DNA of 64,000 bases from Siphlonurus alternatus (GCA_949825025.1 OX463779.1:33800203-33864202), one strand, 5' to 3'; shown: positions 35,108 through 48,600, numbered from the stretch's first letter. The notes: generated from the letters alone by a model not told the origin. Numbers and translations are program-made.

Positions 35108-37282
35108 CAGGGTCGGTCTGGGGGCTGAAGGCCCGTTCCGCGAGAGGGCCCGAAGTCTAGGGCCCGGCCACGGAGCGGGCGGGGGAGAGGGGGGGGGGGG
35201 ATAGCCCGCGGCAGGCACGAAAATTTGGGAAAAGGGGGCTAAGCTTTCTTCTTCTTATTTTTTGTTTAATTCTAAAATGTCTTAAGATTACAAATTTTTA
35301 TTTACTGCATGGGAAATTAAATTTGAGAAAAAAATTATCCTTATTTTGGTTCAAGTTTAAATTATTTTTTAAAAGTTAAATCTACCAAAAGTAAATCAAT
35401 AAACGAAAAAGCTGAGTTAAATATATTATTTTCTAAAAAATATATAGCTCTATAGTGCTTCTTCATATATGTGAAATCAAAACAAAAAAGAAAAGGATAT
35501 TCTTAAACATACAACAAAACATAATATTAGGATGTTTTCATAATGTCAAAATAAATTATTCATGTTTTAATATTTATTATATAGATTAATGATGATTCGA
35601 ACTTGTTTTTCTTGTTGTTTTTTTTTGTTGTTTTTGCTTTTTTTTTCTCTATATAATGTCACTAATTAAGTTGTTACTGTATGTTTTTTTGTAATGCAAT
35701 TTGTGTTGACAAGACTGAAATATTCATGTGACTATTGTTTTTATGTTTTAGTTATTAAATATTTTAAGCTGACAAGACTAATGCTGTATTATGACAATTC
35801 ATTTTGTCATTGCATGTACTGCCTGTGGTCAAATAAATCTATTCTATTCTATTCTAAAAAAATTCCCAATATCTTATACATTAGATTCTCCAGAAAAAAA
35901 ATTCAAAAGTCAGAGAGAATTAACGTATCGTTATTTAACATAATTTATGCGATTACTTGACAATACCCCGGCTCCATTAATTCACTCGAAAAAATACACT
36001 GTTAGCTACAAGTAGTATGAACAAAATATATAGCCATATTATTATGTTTCATATGGCTCGAGATTTAATTAAAAATCGTATAAAAAATATTTTTGCTCGA
36101 TGGGCACCCTTTTCCCGTAAAAAAAAATTAAGGAATAAATATGTTAATTTTATTTTTTGACGGTAAGCGACAGATTCGAGAACATAATTATATTTTTCAA
36201 ATATTTTTGGCTAAAGCTCGAGCTATATAGAACATGCAATGGAGAACCTACTATAATAATATGTGAGATAGAATTTTTGGATTTCGTCATAATTAATATT
36301 AAATTTCGATACAAACTATAATATTATATACAGTATAATATATTATATGAATATATATATATATTTTTTGAAATAATGAAAATATATGAATTCACTAGAT
36401 ATTCAAATGCGTCTCTTTTCCTACAATGCTTTCTTTTAATTAAGTCCTCCCAAATATGTATAATGAAGTACACGTAATTAGAAGTTAATGCACGAAGTTA
36501 CGCGCGTCTTTTTATCTTACATAAAATAATCCTTGATCCACGTGATTATAAATTTTTGAATCTTATTTATTTACATTTTTAGAGCGTGGTGAATATTTTA
36601 TAACTGTCCCGTGATTTTTGACCGTCAGTAAAATTTCAAATTTTCTATGAGGCCCGTGAGGGGGCCCGCTTTGCATTTATGCGTATTATAGCCGTCAACT
36701 ATATATCATATGCATGTAAACATTGGTGTCTGCCCCAATTGGATAGATCCAATGTTAGAAATGTTTTAACTCGCCAGGCTGTTCACGGCTTCCACCATCT
36801 AATTTGTAAATCTTCTGGTTATCATAAAGCTGAACAATCTTGTGTATGTAAATTATGTAATGAATATTGTAGCCAATATCATTTAAATATCTGTAAATCT
36901 AGAATTAAGCCTATTAGCGATTATGCCAGGGGAGATTTCATATAGTCTATAGATTTTGAATAGCAATGAAGCAATAAGTTTTTTTATTCTATCTATTTTC
37001 TATGTCATATTTTGTTTTATATATGTGATTATATATATGATATATTATTATTATGATGTAACAGGCTGTTAGCTAGTATCATCTGTTATTTTATTTTATA
37101 TTGTTTTATTATCATTTTCTATTGTTCTATTATTCTGTAACTATTATATATGTTTTGTATGTATGTTTTATGTGTTCTATTGTAATGTTTTTCTATAATG
37201 TATGTTTCTAGTGCTGTTAATATGTACACTTTCTGTGTTTAATAAAAGACTAATAATATATCATATGGTCAGACCGACCCTG
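35108..37282. mobile_element. hAT-like non-autonomous element carrying a nested retrocopy
   Basis: CAGGGTCGGTCTG at the left end is matched by CAGACCGACCCTG at the right end, a perfect 13-bp inverted repeat beginning with CAG as in many hAT elements. Inside both ends are GGCCCG-rich blocks (GGGCCCGAAG near 35147; GAGGCCCGTGAGGGGGCCCG near 36650). About 540 bp of it (36713-37255) is a later insertion. No matching 8-bp duplication is seen at the flanks, so one end may be altered. No transposase ORF. Confidence 0.65.
36713..37255 (+). mobile_element. Recent 5'-truncated retrocopy of the 7.9-8.6 kb repeat (copy 2)
   Basis: The last 76 codons are identical at the protein level to copy 1 (7937-8597), and the 3' region matches almost base for base, with a 4-bp CTAG addition near 37076. 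The copy starts abruptly at the Cys-Lys-His-Trp codons and ends after AATAAAAGACTAATA. A 12-bp direct repeat ATATATCATATG flanks it exactly (36701-36712 and 37256-37267). This is the hallmark of LINE-type target-primed insertion. Confidence 0.88.
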
Positions 37283-37412
37283 TTTTTCATTGTTTTAAGC
37301 TGAAATAGTTCAGTGATTTCCAACTATATACGGCATTTTATCATTATAATAAGAAGACCATGAAATGCGAGCGAAGCGAGCAATTTTTTCTCAAATTTTT
37401 AAATTTTCTTAA

Positions 37413-37760
37413 GGGTAAGGTAACGCCACCAATGTTAAAAAAAGTCCCTCACACAAAAATTCTGAAAAAAAATTAAAATGTTCTCCTCTATCACCCCCTA
37501 TCAGTAGGTAAAATATCAGGTATACAAATACGGTCTAGTTTTTGAGTTATGAATTTTTAAAGTTGGCTAATTTAACATGGAGAAATGGAATTCCCATGTT
37601 AAATTAGTCAACTTTAAAAATTCATAACTCAAAAACTAGATCGTATTTGTATACCTGATATTTTAACTACTGATAGGGGATGTAGAGGAGAACATTTTAA
37701 ATTTTTTTCAGAATTTTTGTGTGAGGGACTTTTTTTAACATTGGTGGCGTTACCTTACCC
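37413..37760. mobile_element. TTAA-flanked foldback MITE, family A, copy 2
   Basis: TTAA at 37409-37412 and 37761-37764. The arms are nearly perfect: GGGTAAGGTAACGCCACCAA against the complement of TTGGTGGCGTTACCTTACCC. The turn is at GGAGAAATGGAATTCCCATG. This is the best conserved copy of the family in the window. Confidence 0.95.
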
Positions 37761-37764
37761 TTAA

Positions 37765-38235
37765 TGACAAAATTTGACTTATTTTTATATTTTTAAGAAA
37801 AAAATAAAAGTTTCTTGCAATTCGATCCACCCTTCAAGGTAGAACTGCGTTCCGCCTAACTTTTTTTTTTTACCGGAACGGCGTTCCGGACCATTCCGCC
37901 GCACTTTTTTTTATCACTGGGCTGCTGTCAAACCATTTTCATGGTTTTACAATGTTAAATCATGTAATTACGGGTCCTTTTGATGCACACACATAGTTCA
38001 TGCAACTATTAACACCATGCAGGCTCGCTGTCAACTTTATGGCATCTAGCATCAATAAAATTACAATAATTAATTACTCTCTATATATAGCCATATTTTA
38101 ATGTTATGGTTGCTGGAACAGGAGATACGACATGTCATTTCACTCAGGTTTGCTATATATATTTTCTTGAAGGAAAATGAAAATATAGAAAATAAATATA
38201 GAAAAAAAAAAAAAAATCGTAAATATTGTTTCATA
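37765..38235. other. Intergenic sequence without a supported gene
   Basis: Contains GGAACGGCGTTCC-like palindromic sequence near 37880, possibly a transposon end. Nothing else is supported. Confidence 0.4.
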
Positions 38236-38462
38236 TATCGTCCCTCTTCCGCAATAATGAGCCATATATCTGCTCCACGATCATCTCCTTGCAATAATGA
38301 CTCGCTCTCTGCTCTTTCAGGTGAGCACAATTATGAGCCTTATTTTATACCAATTCATAGTTCAATATTGCGTTCATTTGAAATAGCTGACAGCTCATTA
38401 TTGCAACGAGATTGACAGATTGTGGAGCAAATAGCTCATTATTGAGGTCGAGGGACGATATT
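38236..38462. mobile_element. Short MITE, family F
   Basis: ATCGTCCCTCTTCCGCAATAATGAGC at the left is mirrored by GCTCATTATTG...GAGGGACGAT at the right. CAATAATGA recurs internally in both orientations. About 225 bp, non-coding, lying about 1.5 kb past the end of the spectraplakin CDS. Confidence 0.7.
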
Positions 38463-39972
38463 ATTATAATGTAACACATCTTCTATAGTAAAAAATGCTC
38501 CATGTGGTATAAAAAATGAGTGCTAAAAAAATCATATTCCCCTTTTGTTGTGATTAATTTGAAGGGTTAAATTTATTTGTTGAGAAATACTATAATATAT
38601 TAATTAATTAAAATAAAGTAACAACTTTATTATTGGTGAGATTTTTTATTAAGCAATTATTGTTAACATGATTATATTTTCTTTCATGCTACACATTTTT
38701 TTGCACTACCTAGTAAAATAACCATGATTAGCTTCAATCAACTCGTACAAAATAGAATTGCATCTTGCCCAATTACACAATTGTGGGCAAGCTAGCTCAC
38801 AGCAAAGCCAGCATAAACGCTGGCGAGAAAGAATTTTTTTACAACATTTTCATTTGAAGCTTAAGAGACAAGGGAAAAAAGTTTATTTTAACACTTTATA
38901 TTTTTACACAAAATTTCAATAAATTTCATAAATTGACAATACTTTAAAGTTGAGTTTACTTCTATTTATAATACTTTGTGCCGAACACTCAACAACAAAA
39001 AATAAATTGCTTCTCATAGTTTTTCTTTTTCAACATGTACAAAAAAAGTTATATTCACTAGATATATACAGCTAAATTGGCTTTCATTTTTTTATCATTT
39101 TATCAGTCATTAGTTTTTATGCCTAAATCCCCTCCCTTCCCAAAAGGTTATCCAATTAGGAAGAACCTATTAGTATTCAGTAATTTAAGTTAGTTTAATT
39201 TAATACACTAACTGGACAATTATTTATGTCCATTTTAAAGCCACATTATACATGATTTAAATTGTTGTAAGCTATCCAATAAACTTGGTGTGCTATTTTT
39301 ATGGCATATGATGCAATTGGCTAGCTTAATTACAATCAGGTGTGGCTACAGGGAACATATACAGCCTGGTATTCTATAGGCTTGGCAGGAAAATTCAATA
39401 TTAATTTAGCATAAAAACTTTCTATTTAAAAACTATTGACGAAAACCCCCCATTTTTATTACCCAAAGACCATTCGTTGCCTTATTTTCTATAATTCTAC
39501 AACAATGCAACCGCACATGCATTAAAGAGATTTATATTTAAAGGGAATTAACAGTATTTTAGGGTTAGCTTTTGATTAACGTCAATAAAAATAGATATAA
39601 TTAAATTTACATGATGCACTGGGAAATGTTTTTAATACCGTACATAGAAAATAATAGCATTATTATTATTCATATATATATTCTTTATCAGACCTATATA
39701 ATAACATAATTATTGTTTTAAATGGTAGTTGTATTAGTTAAACAATGTGAAAAATAAAAAATAATGGAACTAAAAACTTTATGTATATTAAATATAAAAA
39801 AAATTGATATGTTAAATAAAAATGAGTTGGGTTTTAAAGTTTTTTTTACTATTAAAAATAATTTTTTTTTTGTCTTTTTAGTAATAACTATATATAGACA
39901 AAGAAAAAGATAAGAACACATGATAACTGGGTACTTTAATAATCAGCAGGCAGGGGAATGGATGTAGAGAGC
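38463..39972. other. Intergenic / spectraplakin 3' UTR region
   Basis: On the minus strand this is downstream of the spectraplakin stop. A minus-strand AATAAA is present near 39456-39461 and could be the polyadenylation signal, giving a 3' UTR of about 0.5 kb. No other gene is visible. Confidence 0.35.
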
Positions 39973-40141
39973 TTAGAGTCGGAAAGGTGCTCTGTCGCTC
40001 GTTGTGGATGGCTTGGAGCCCTTGCGAGCCACGCCTTGAGCTGTGTCAGACGCCCCAGACGAGCGTCTTACCAGCTTCGAGGTTGGTGTCTGTGCCGGTG
40101 TGGCAGTGCCGCTGGTGCTCGAGCCTGACGGAGTGCGGGCC
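39973..40141 (-). CDS. MACF1: Spectraplakin terminal exon with stop
   Basis: Acceptor GTCTTTTTGCAG. Coding part 169 nt, phase 2 in. Encodes [55 protein letters not shown] and TAA. Basic and Ser/Thr-rich, without an SxIP motif. Confidence 0.93.
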
Positions 40142-42556
40142 CTGCAAAAAGACCCAGTCAACACCACGGCACTGGCAAATAGCCTCAGCATTGTTCAACA
40201 AGAGCAGGTGCACATTTAGAAAATAATTTTGGTAAAAAGGGGGAAAAAAAAAAAAAAAAAAAAATGAGGCCAATAATTTTTGTACCCTCACTGCTCAATT
40301 TAAAGTTGTTATTACAGGGGTGGGGGAGCCCCTTGACCTCTCTTCAAAATTAGTGATTGGTAAAATTGTGTTAATTGTGGACGTCAAGAAGATCCAATTG
40401 AATTTAAATGCAGCCGAGCTATGCTACTTTGATACTTGTTTTTAACAAAAAAAAACAATTACTTGCATTAATTATATTTACTTGATTGTTGTAATATATA
40501 TAAGCAGTTCATAGAGTTTTTCTTCTATCAAATTATAATTAAGTAAAGTTTTTAGCATTTTATGGTGAAAAAGCTATACCTGATGGAACCAATTTAAAGC
40601 AAAAACAAAAATGGCCGGGCACTAAACATTTTAAAGCATTGCTGAAAGCACACAAAGAAAATAGCTACTTTCTATGAACTGTCACTTCAGAATCAACGTT
40701 GTTCAGTTGCAACAACAAAATTGTATAGTTGAGAATCTCAATTTCATATTATTTTTTTTATTTTTTACTGCATCAGATTAAGGTTGCAACTCTCATTTAT
40801 TCGAATGAGTTAAGCTATTTAAGCTATATAATATTATACAACATATAATTATTTAATTATTATTTAATGTAAATGAAGAAATAAAAAGTCTTTTGTGTAC
40901 CTTGTACTTCAACAGTACCAGATTCAACATGCTCATGACAATACCAATATAATATTTAAGTACATAATTATATCTGCTGTCAAAAACAAAAAGAGACTGA
41001 GGAATTTATGAAACTCATCGTCAACATTAAATTGTTCCACTTATTTTGATTTTAAGGCTGCACATTTAGATATACAATTATACATGAGTATTGTACATAA
41101 ATTATTATCCATTGTTTTCAGGGCAAATACTATGCAGTGGACTAGATATTAAGGCTAAAAAAAAGCATTTTAATTTCTTATTTGATTAATTTTTGTAATA
41201 TTTTTGAGCAGGTACTCAACGCTAGAAAAATTATTGTTAAATATTATTTTTTAGTTATTAATAATTATTAATAAATCATTCATTTTTACTGTATGTTATA
41301 AATAGTTGTGCTATTTTACTTGCTATTAGTTTGTTTGGAGGGTGCTTGTATGTACCTTGTGTTGCTTAGTAAGACGGGGATGTTTGATGCTGAAGGGGTC
41401 CTGGATCTGCAAGGAGGGCCGTTACGTTAGTGTTTGCTACCCCCTCTGAGGAGGAGCCTTGCTGGCTCTCTGAGTGGACCTTGACTATATATAGATTTGG
41501 CGTGCAAGCATGCTTTATTTACTAACAAGTAAGTTACCATGTGCATGATAAGTAGTTAATGATTTTGTATCTTTGTTCAAGAATTATTATGAAATAATTG
41601 TAAGATTAACTGGGTGATATTACTGTATTTTCTTTTAAACTTACATCAAGGAAAAAAACAAGAACAGCAATATATACTTTTTTCTCTCCCAATTAAGGTA
41701 GAGATAACGCCGAACAGCTGATCGACGTAATCCCCTTTGATTAACATGTAAACCTTAGCAAATTGACAGAAATTCTGAAATTTTTTTGAGAGGCAGATAT
41801 TAGTGCCTAAAAGCCATAGAAAAGTTTCAAAAACATTTAACGAGCCCATTTTTTTAAATTAATTTTCTAGTTTGGCTCTCCATGGGAAAGCCCTACTATG
41901 TTGAAAATTAAAAAAATTAATTAAAAAAAATCGGCTCGTTAAATTGTTTTTACATTTTTTCTATGGCTTTTAGGCACTATATAATATCTGCCTCTCAAAA
42001 AAATTTCAGAATTTTTGTCAATTTGCTAAGGTTTACATGTTAATCGCAAAGGGGATTACGTTGATCAGCTGTTCGGTGTTATCTCTACCTTAATACATAT
42101 TGTTGGGCAAAATCATGTTAAACATTAATTTATTTATATTTGATTTTATCAAACACAAATAGTGTATAGATATACAATTAGACATTAATTTCATAAAAAA
42201 AATGTAATGCATAATTACATATTTACAAAACTCCTTTGAATTTTAAAACTGAGAGATTATTAAGTTATTACGCTTACTGCACCCTTCAATGTTAACACAT
42301 AAAAACAAATTTGCCACCTCATCCTAAATGAACTAGCTGTCACCAGTGCAAAATATAAAAGGGGAAAATCTAGGAATTTATATATTTCATGCAATGCTTT
42401 TAACATTTATATATGGTATAAATTGTTACAAACCTGCCCTTTGGTGGGCAATTAGGAATGCTACTAAATGTGTCTTTAGGTGTAATAGGCCTGGTTTGAA
42501 TGGGGAAAAAGAGAGAAGAAAACATGTTAGAGAAATACAAGCCTTCCATAAAAACA

Positions 42557-42600
<44 letters not shown>

Positions 42601-45600
42601 GACAAACACACAAACATATTATTTTTGGTTTATTCACAAATTAATCAATCAATATTAGAATTATTAGACTTTCACACCTACCACTTAACGATTGACCTCA
42701 TGAATCAAAGGAAATTTCTGTCAAACGGAATCCAATGATATAAATTTTAAAATTTAGAGAATGATCTATAACTTAATTAATCGCTTATGGTTTTAGCAGA
42801 TTAGCAGATTTAAGGGGTTTCCTCACAATGGAGTATTGACCTCATTTTTTTATTGCAGAAATGGATAGAGGGTGCAAAGTTATGCTACCCTGATTTTTTT
42901 TCAGATTTTTTAGAGCCCGGGAAGTATTTTTAAAAAATTATTGAAAGTCCTTTTTGTGACGTCACGCGGCGTTAAGTCGTATCTTTTTCTTAAGGAGCGG
43001 CGTCTCGTGACATCACGAAAAGAACTTTCAATAATTTTTTAAAAATACTTCCCGGGCTCTAAAAAATCTGAAAAAAATCAGGGTAGCATAACTTTGCACC
43101 ATCTATCCATTTCTGCAATAAAAAAAATTGAGGTCAATACTCCATAGCTCCATTTTCGGTTTCCATCCATAAGGCCAATGTTAAACTTATACCTCAATTT
43201 TCTCAAAACTGATCAGATACTTTAAAATTTGCATGCCACCTACTTATAGTAAGTTCTAAGTTTCCTGCAAGTCTTGTTCAATTCAAGGGGGTCAATTCCA
43301 AGATATCAATCAACTGAGGTCAATCCTTAAATCTTTTTAGTAATATATTTTTTTTTTTTTTAATTTCAGAGACATTGTAGCAAATTATAATTAATTTTAC
43401 TAATCGTCATCAAGACAAGTGTGTAAGTAAATACTGCATGCACCAAACATCATGCCAGCACAGAAACCATTTTTTTTTCCCAACTACCTCATAGGACTCT
43501 TCACGAGGACAGGAATGTTAGAAACGCTAGTCCCCTTAGACCTGAAGTTGCAGCATGAAGAAAAGAAAGAGAAAGATATAAATAAGAGATACCAATAGCA
43601 CCATGCGACTTGGAAACACACTAATAATTTTTACACTGCCCAACTTAACCACGGAATGTAAAATTATTGAACAGTGATGTATTTATATAATGTGTTGGCA
43701 AGTCTATATAGCAAATATATAAGCCAAAGCTTTTACCCTGGACAGGAGGCAGAAGATAAAGAAGCAGGTAGAATCGCTGAGTCACCTCCGATAAAAACTG
43801 GAATCTTTGACCTAATCCAAGCCAGAGAGAAATATTAGTCAGAGAGAGCCAGAGGAAAAAAAAGTTAGTTAATATGTATTTCATGTAATGGAACTTTTCA
43901 CACTTAAATTACATTTAGATTTAAAAAAACACATTCTGTACTTCGATCTATACGGAAAAAAACACAAAAAAAAAAAAAAAAAAAAAAACAAGAAAAGAAA
44001 AGAAAAAAAGAGATTTGAAAAATGCATAAGAAAATTCAAAAAATAAAAAAATAAACTAATTAAGCATACAAAAATAATAAGCGTAGCAAAAAAAAAAAAA
44101 AATAAATAAATAAATAAATAAAAAAAAAAAAAAGAGGAAAATCAAGAACAAAAACATGATGTTGTTATGAATAATATGAATATCTATTATATAATTTTTG
44201 CTAGTGGTATGTCCCAGATAATTATGGTGCTTAGAAGAAAATTGCATTGAAAATGCTTTGAATGACCCTTAAAGAGATTTGAATGCAATAATTAATTATT
44301 TAATTAAGAAAGTAAAACAAGTGAATATAGCTGTACCATTATTATTATTATTATTTATTATTATTATTATTTGGTAGGAAGTTTAGTTACCTAATGCCCT
44401 GTCCGGCGAGGGAAGGAATACTGGATGCTGACGTTGCTCTCTGCATCACACCACTCCTGCAATTTCCACGTTGCCCCAGACCGTTAGTCCGAGGGCCCAA
44501 CCTCCACCTCCACACCTTGAATTTTGGCATCTCAAACCAAGTCAAGGTAAAGAATGCAACCTCTATCCTCTCTTAACACATTAGTGGATTAAGTTAAGTT
44601 GTTATATTTTGTTATGATTATACTTTTGTTAATAATACCAAAATTTACAAAATTTTAATTAAATTATGCATAAATTAAAATATAAGAATGAGATGAAATG
44701 AATGCAAATCATTGCTAAAAAGAACAACAAAACAATGAAAAACATTGAGACTTAAATAAAAATTAAAAATTGATAAAAACAGACATGAAAATCTACAGAT
44801 CTGAAAAGAACGCAGTTTAAGTCCTACCTGGTGGTGGGAGTGCTTGAGCCGGTGGGGGTGCGAGGGCGAGACGAGGGGGCAGTTCCATTGACAGGCACCG
44901 TGAGCTTGCGTGCAGACGAGGCCGTAGAACGACCATAGCCACTTGACGGAGCGGTCACACGACGCATTGGGATACGGCTCGGAGTGCAGCAATCATCTAA
45001 AAATAAATAAAATAATTCATTATCTCCAAAGAACTTTCTCAATGCAAATGTAATTGTTTTTATTCAAATCAGAGAAGCTACAACTAGGAAGATTTCACCA
45101 AAATATTTTCTAATCTGATATAATTCCCAATTATGATTAATTATGATTAAGAAATTTGATGCTTAAGAGTATATATGTGGTTATGTGGTTGAGTGGAAAC
45201 AACAAAATAACCAATCACTTAAAAATTTACATTTTAATGTTCACAATACTAGTCAATGTTTGCGCAATATTGCTATACTATACGAACTTATGAAAAAGAG
45301 TATTAAGGTTTGTTGTCGTGCCATGGGAGGTCTCACCTGTGCTGTCGAGTGAGAGGTTGGAGCCGTGCCTGCTGGGAGGTCTGCTTCCCGTCCTGCTGCC
45401 CGGACGACTACCTGTTCTGCTGCCTGGCTGGCTTCCACCTGTCATCACAAAGAGAGGTTAAGACGGTGCTGCAGCTTAATTGTGCCACTGTATTGAAATA
45501 GTACTACTAATAAATTAGAAACGTAATCAAACAATCTTCCAGCAAATCTCGTTAAAAAAAAATATTGACTGATTGATTAACACGACAAAGTTTTTAAAAA

Positions 45601-48600
45601 TGGTCTGTGATATTGTTTGTTTGAATATAAATTTTTAAAGAAAGATCTGAAGTGAGATAATAGTTAACAATTATTTTCCTTATTTCACATTTTAAGACCT
45701 AGAGTATAATAGTAATATACCTTTTTTTAGATTTAAAGTCCGTGGACAAGATGTTATTTTTATCAGATGACGTTTGTTTAATTATAATTCCAATGTGCTT
45801 TTTTTCCGTCATCGGTATGTATCATACAAGTACAAGTATAAGCGTTCGAAAGAAAGGCCGAGTTCACTCTTTTCTTTCGAACGCTTATACTTGTACTTGT
45901 ATGATACGTACCGATAACGGAAAAAGCACATTGGAATTAAGTAATATACCTGGTGTGAGGCTGGAGCGTCCAACTGGTGCAGAGGCTTTGCGCAGAGGTC
46001 GTGAGAAGGAGCCTCCCTCATTGTCACTGAGAGAGTCAGGAGTACCTGCAGAGAAGGAGGATCGACCCCCACTCTTGGTAGTACCCATGGGAACACTGCG
46101 AGCACTGCGTTCTCGAACCTACGACCACGGAGCCTCAGTTAGTCACGACTTCTTTCATAATGAGCAAGCGAGTTAGTCTAGCATCAACAACATCTAGTAA
46201 GCCAATTTAATATATCTTTCTAGTATCATAATGTAACAAAATTTAGTAATATATTTAACAGTCATTCATATTAGGACAATTAAAATTATTGACAAAAACA
46301 GATCATACAATTTAAATAAAAATTAAATTAATTTTTATCTTATTAAAATTATGAGTAAAACAAATTATGTAATGAAACACCCATGGCAAAATATCAAGTT
46401 TGCAAATCTGTATGAATATAGTTACAAAATGAAAAACAATAATGTATATAATTTCCAGTATAATATTTGCCATGATGCTACAATACTGCAAACAGAACAT
46501 TTTGTATAAAATGTATATGCATCAAGATTTTTGCACACTGGATATTTTAGTGCAGACACATCAATAAAAATACTGCAATAATTATTTTATACATATCTGG
46601 GGAAAAAAAATAATAATAATGAAAAAAAAAAAAAAAAAGAAGAAAAAAGAAAAGAAAAAAAAGAAGAGATATGAAATATTTTCTATCTATATAATATGAA
46701 AGACGACTCAAGAGTTGTATGTCCTTGACTCACCGTGCTGTGACTGGCTAATAAAAGGCAAGTCTTCTACTGCTAGCCCCTGTAGTTGGGGGATCGGGAT
46801 ACAGAGGGGGCAGTACCTACCACGTGGCAACACTCCATGCACATCAAGCACACAAAACCGGCGCTGCTTGTAGAAGCTTGCCAAACTTGTTGCAGTTTCA
46901 GAACATACTTGTAACAATGGCAGATCAAGTCTATGTAATTCAGATTAAAGTATATTATAATATAATAAACTCAAGTTTAGTCCTGCATCATGCGAATTTA
47001 AGAAAAGATGCATTATTTTGCTCCGGAAGTGTTGTTCTTCACAATATAATAGAAATAACTTTTAAAAGCTTTTAAAATAAATATTTACTATATTTTATAG
47101 AGCTGCCAGTTTTACAAATTATGATTTATTAATTAATGTTAATTTTTAAAAATTAACTTTTTTTTTTTTAATTTTATTTTGTGTTTAATTTATTCTGGAA
47201 AAAAAATTAAACTTGATGATTTACTGAAAAGACATGCAATATTTATATAATAGTTTATTTAATTGTTGTTAATTTATGTAATGTGTCAAAAAATGTGTCA
47301 AAAGAGAATTTAATGATTGGCAATTGAAGCATATACAGCTAAATAATGTGCACGTTGGTGTTTGAAAGTGCAATGTATGTTTTTCCCCAATGAATGTTGT
47401 GTTTTATAAAGTCATATAGCAAATAAACAAAGAGCTTTTTACTTTTCCGAGCCATATTTTTTGTTTAACAAACTGTAAGATTTTGTGTCTACTAATCATG
47501 CTAAACCTCTACACAACTAAAACAAAAACACATCAGCAACAAATAATATTTAACACACAGCATGCTCAGTGCTGCATGTTAAAAGCAATATATATAACAA
47601 TAATTAAGAGTGTGCACAAAATGCTTTTTTCAGTAATTTAACATGCCTACTTTTCAGGGAGCAAGTTTTTTTTTTTTTTAAGTACAGTTTATAGATGGAT
47701 TAAAAACATATATACATTCATTTTTTTAATACTTTTAACTACAATACTACAGTAGTATGATTTAAATGATTTCATTAACTATTATTTTTAGAAATTAAAC
47801 GGCATCATGTTAAAAAACTGCATTCAGTGATACAGAACTGTAGCAAAATAAAAAAAGAGAAATTGAGCTATTTAACTTATTGTTAGATATTACTTTACAA
47901 TTCACTGCAATTAATAATTACATATTCAATTTCATATTATTAATAAAAAAATATTTTAAAAAAAGCAGTATTCATGTATTCTATAAATTTGTACATATTT
48001 TAAATTTACTCCAATATTTGTTATACTGCATTTTTTATCTTGCTACAATTTTTAAGCTAAGAATATAATTTATTTCAAGCCAAGGGTATAAAAACGAGGG
48101 TGATATAAAAATACATGATATTATAATAATTTACCCAGTGGTACACGGGTACATTTGAGCCCATGGCCAGGGGGTATGAGCAAGGAATCTCTTCTTTCTG
48201 CCGCAGACTCTCAAAGATGGGCATCAGTTGACTCATGAAGTACTCCGCTGTAACGGCACACACGCAATTGCAGCATTGCCAAATTTCTCTCGTAACCACA
48301 ACGAGGTACGTGACGCTCCTTTGTTGCATAAATACAGCAGGTATCCATCCAAACATGATATTTTGTTTCATGCTGGCAGATATGTAATTCTTTTTGCTGT
48401 ACATAAGGATTGTGATTCATATCATAAGAATCAAGAAAATTGTGTAATATATTACATTGACGAAATACTAAAAATAACACTAAATGTGCTATAAAAAGAA
48501 AAAAAAAAACATTGTCATATTATGCTTGTTTTGTCCTTCTTGTAGTGTCGTGTGTATATGTATTTATGTGTGTATTTATTTGTACCTTTCTATTCTTAAA

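Noticed and set aside
42540..42600. Lys-rich ORF crossing a 38-nt A tract
   Set aside because: Homopolymer translation; the adjoining open sequence is the antisense of SxIP cassette exon 4.
48075..48494. Overlapping ORFs of ~90-110 codons on both strands in a spectraplakin intron
   Set aside because: No motif, no splice sites in phase with neighbouring exons, and both strands are open to a similar degree. Possibly a decayed repeat.
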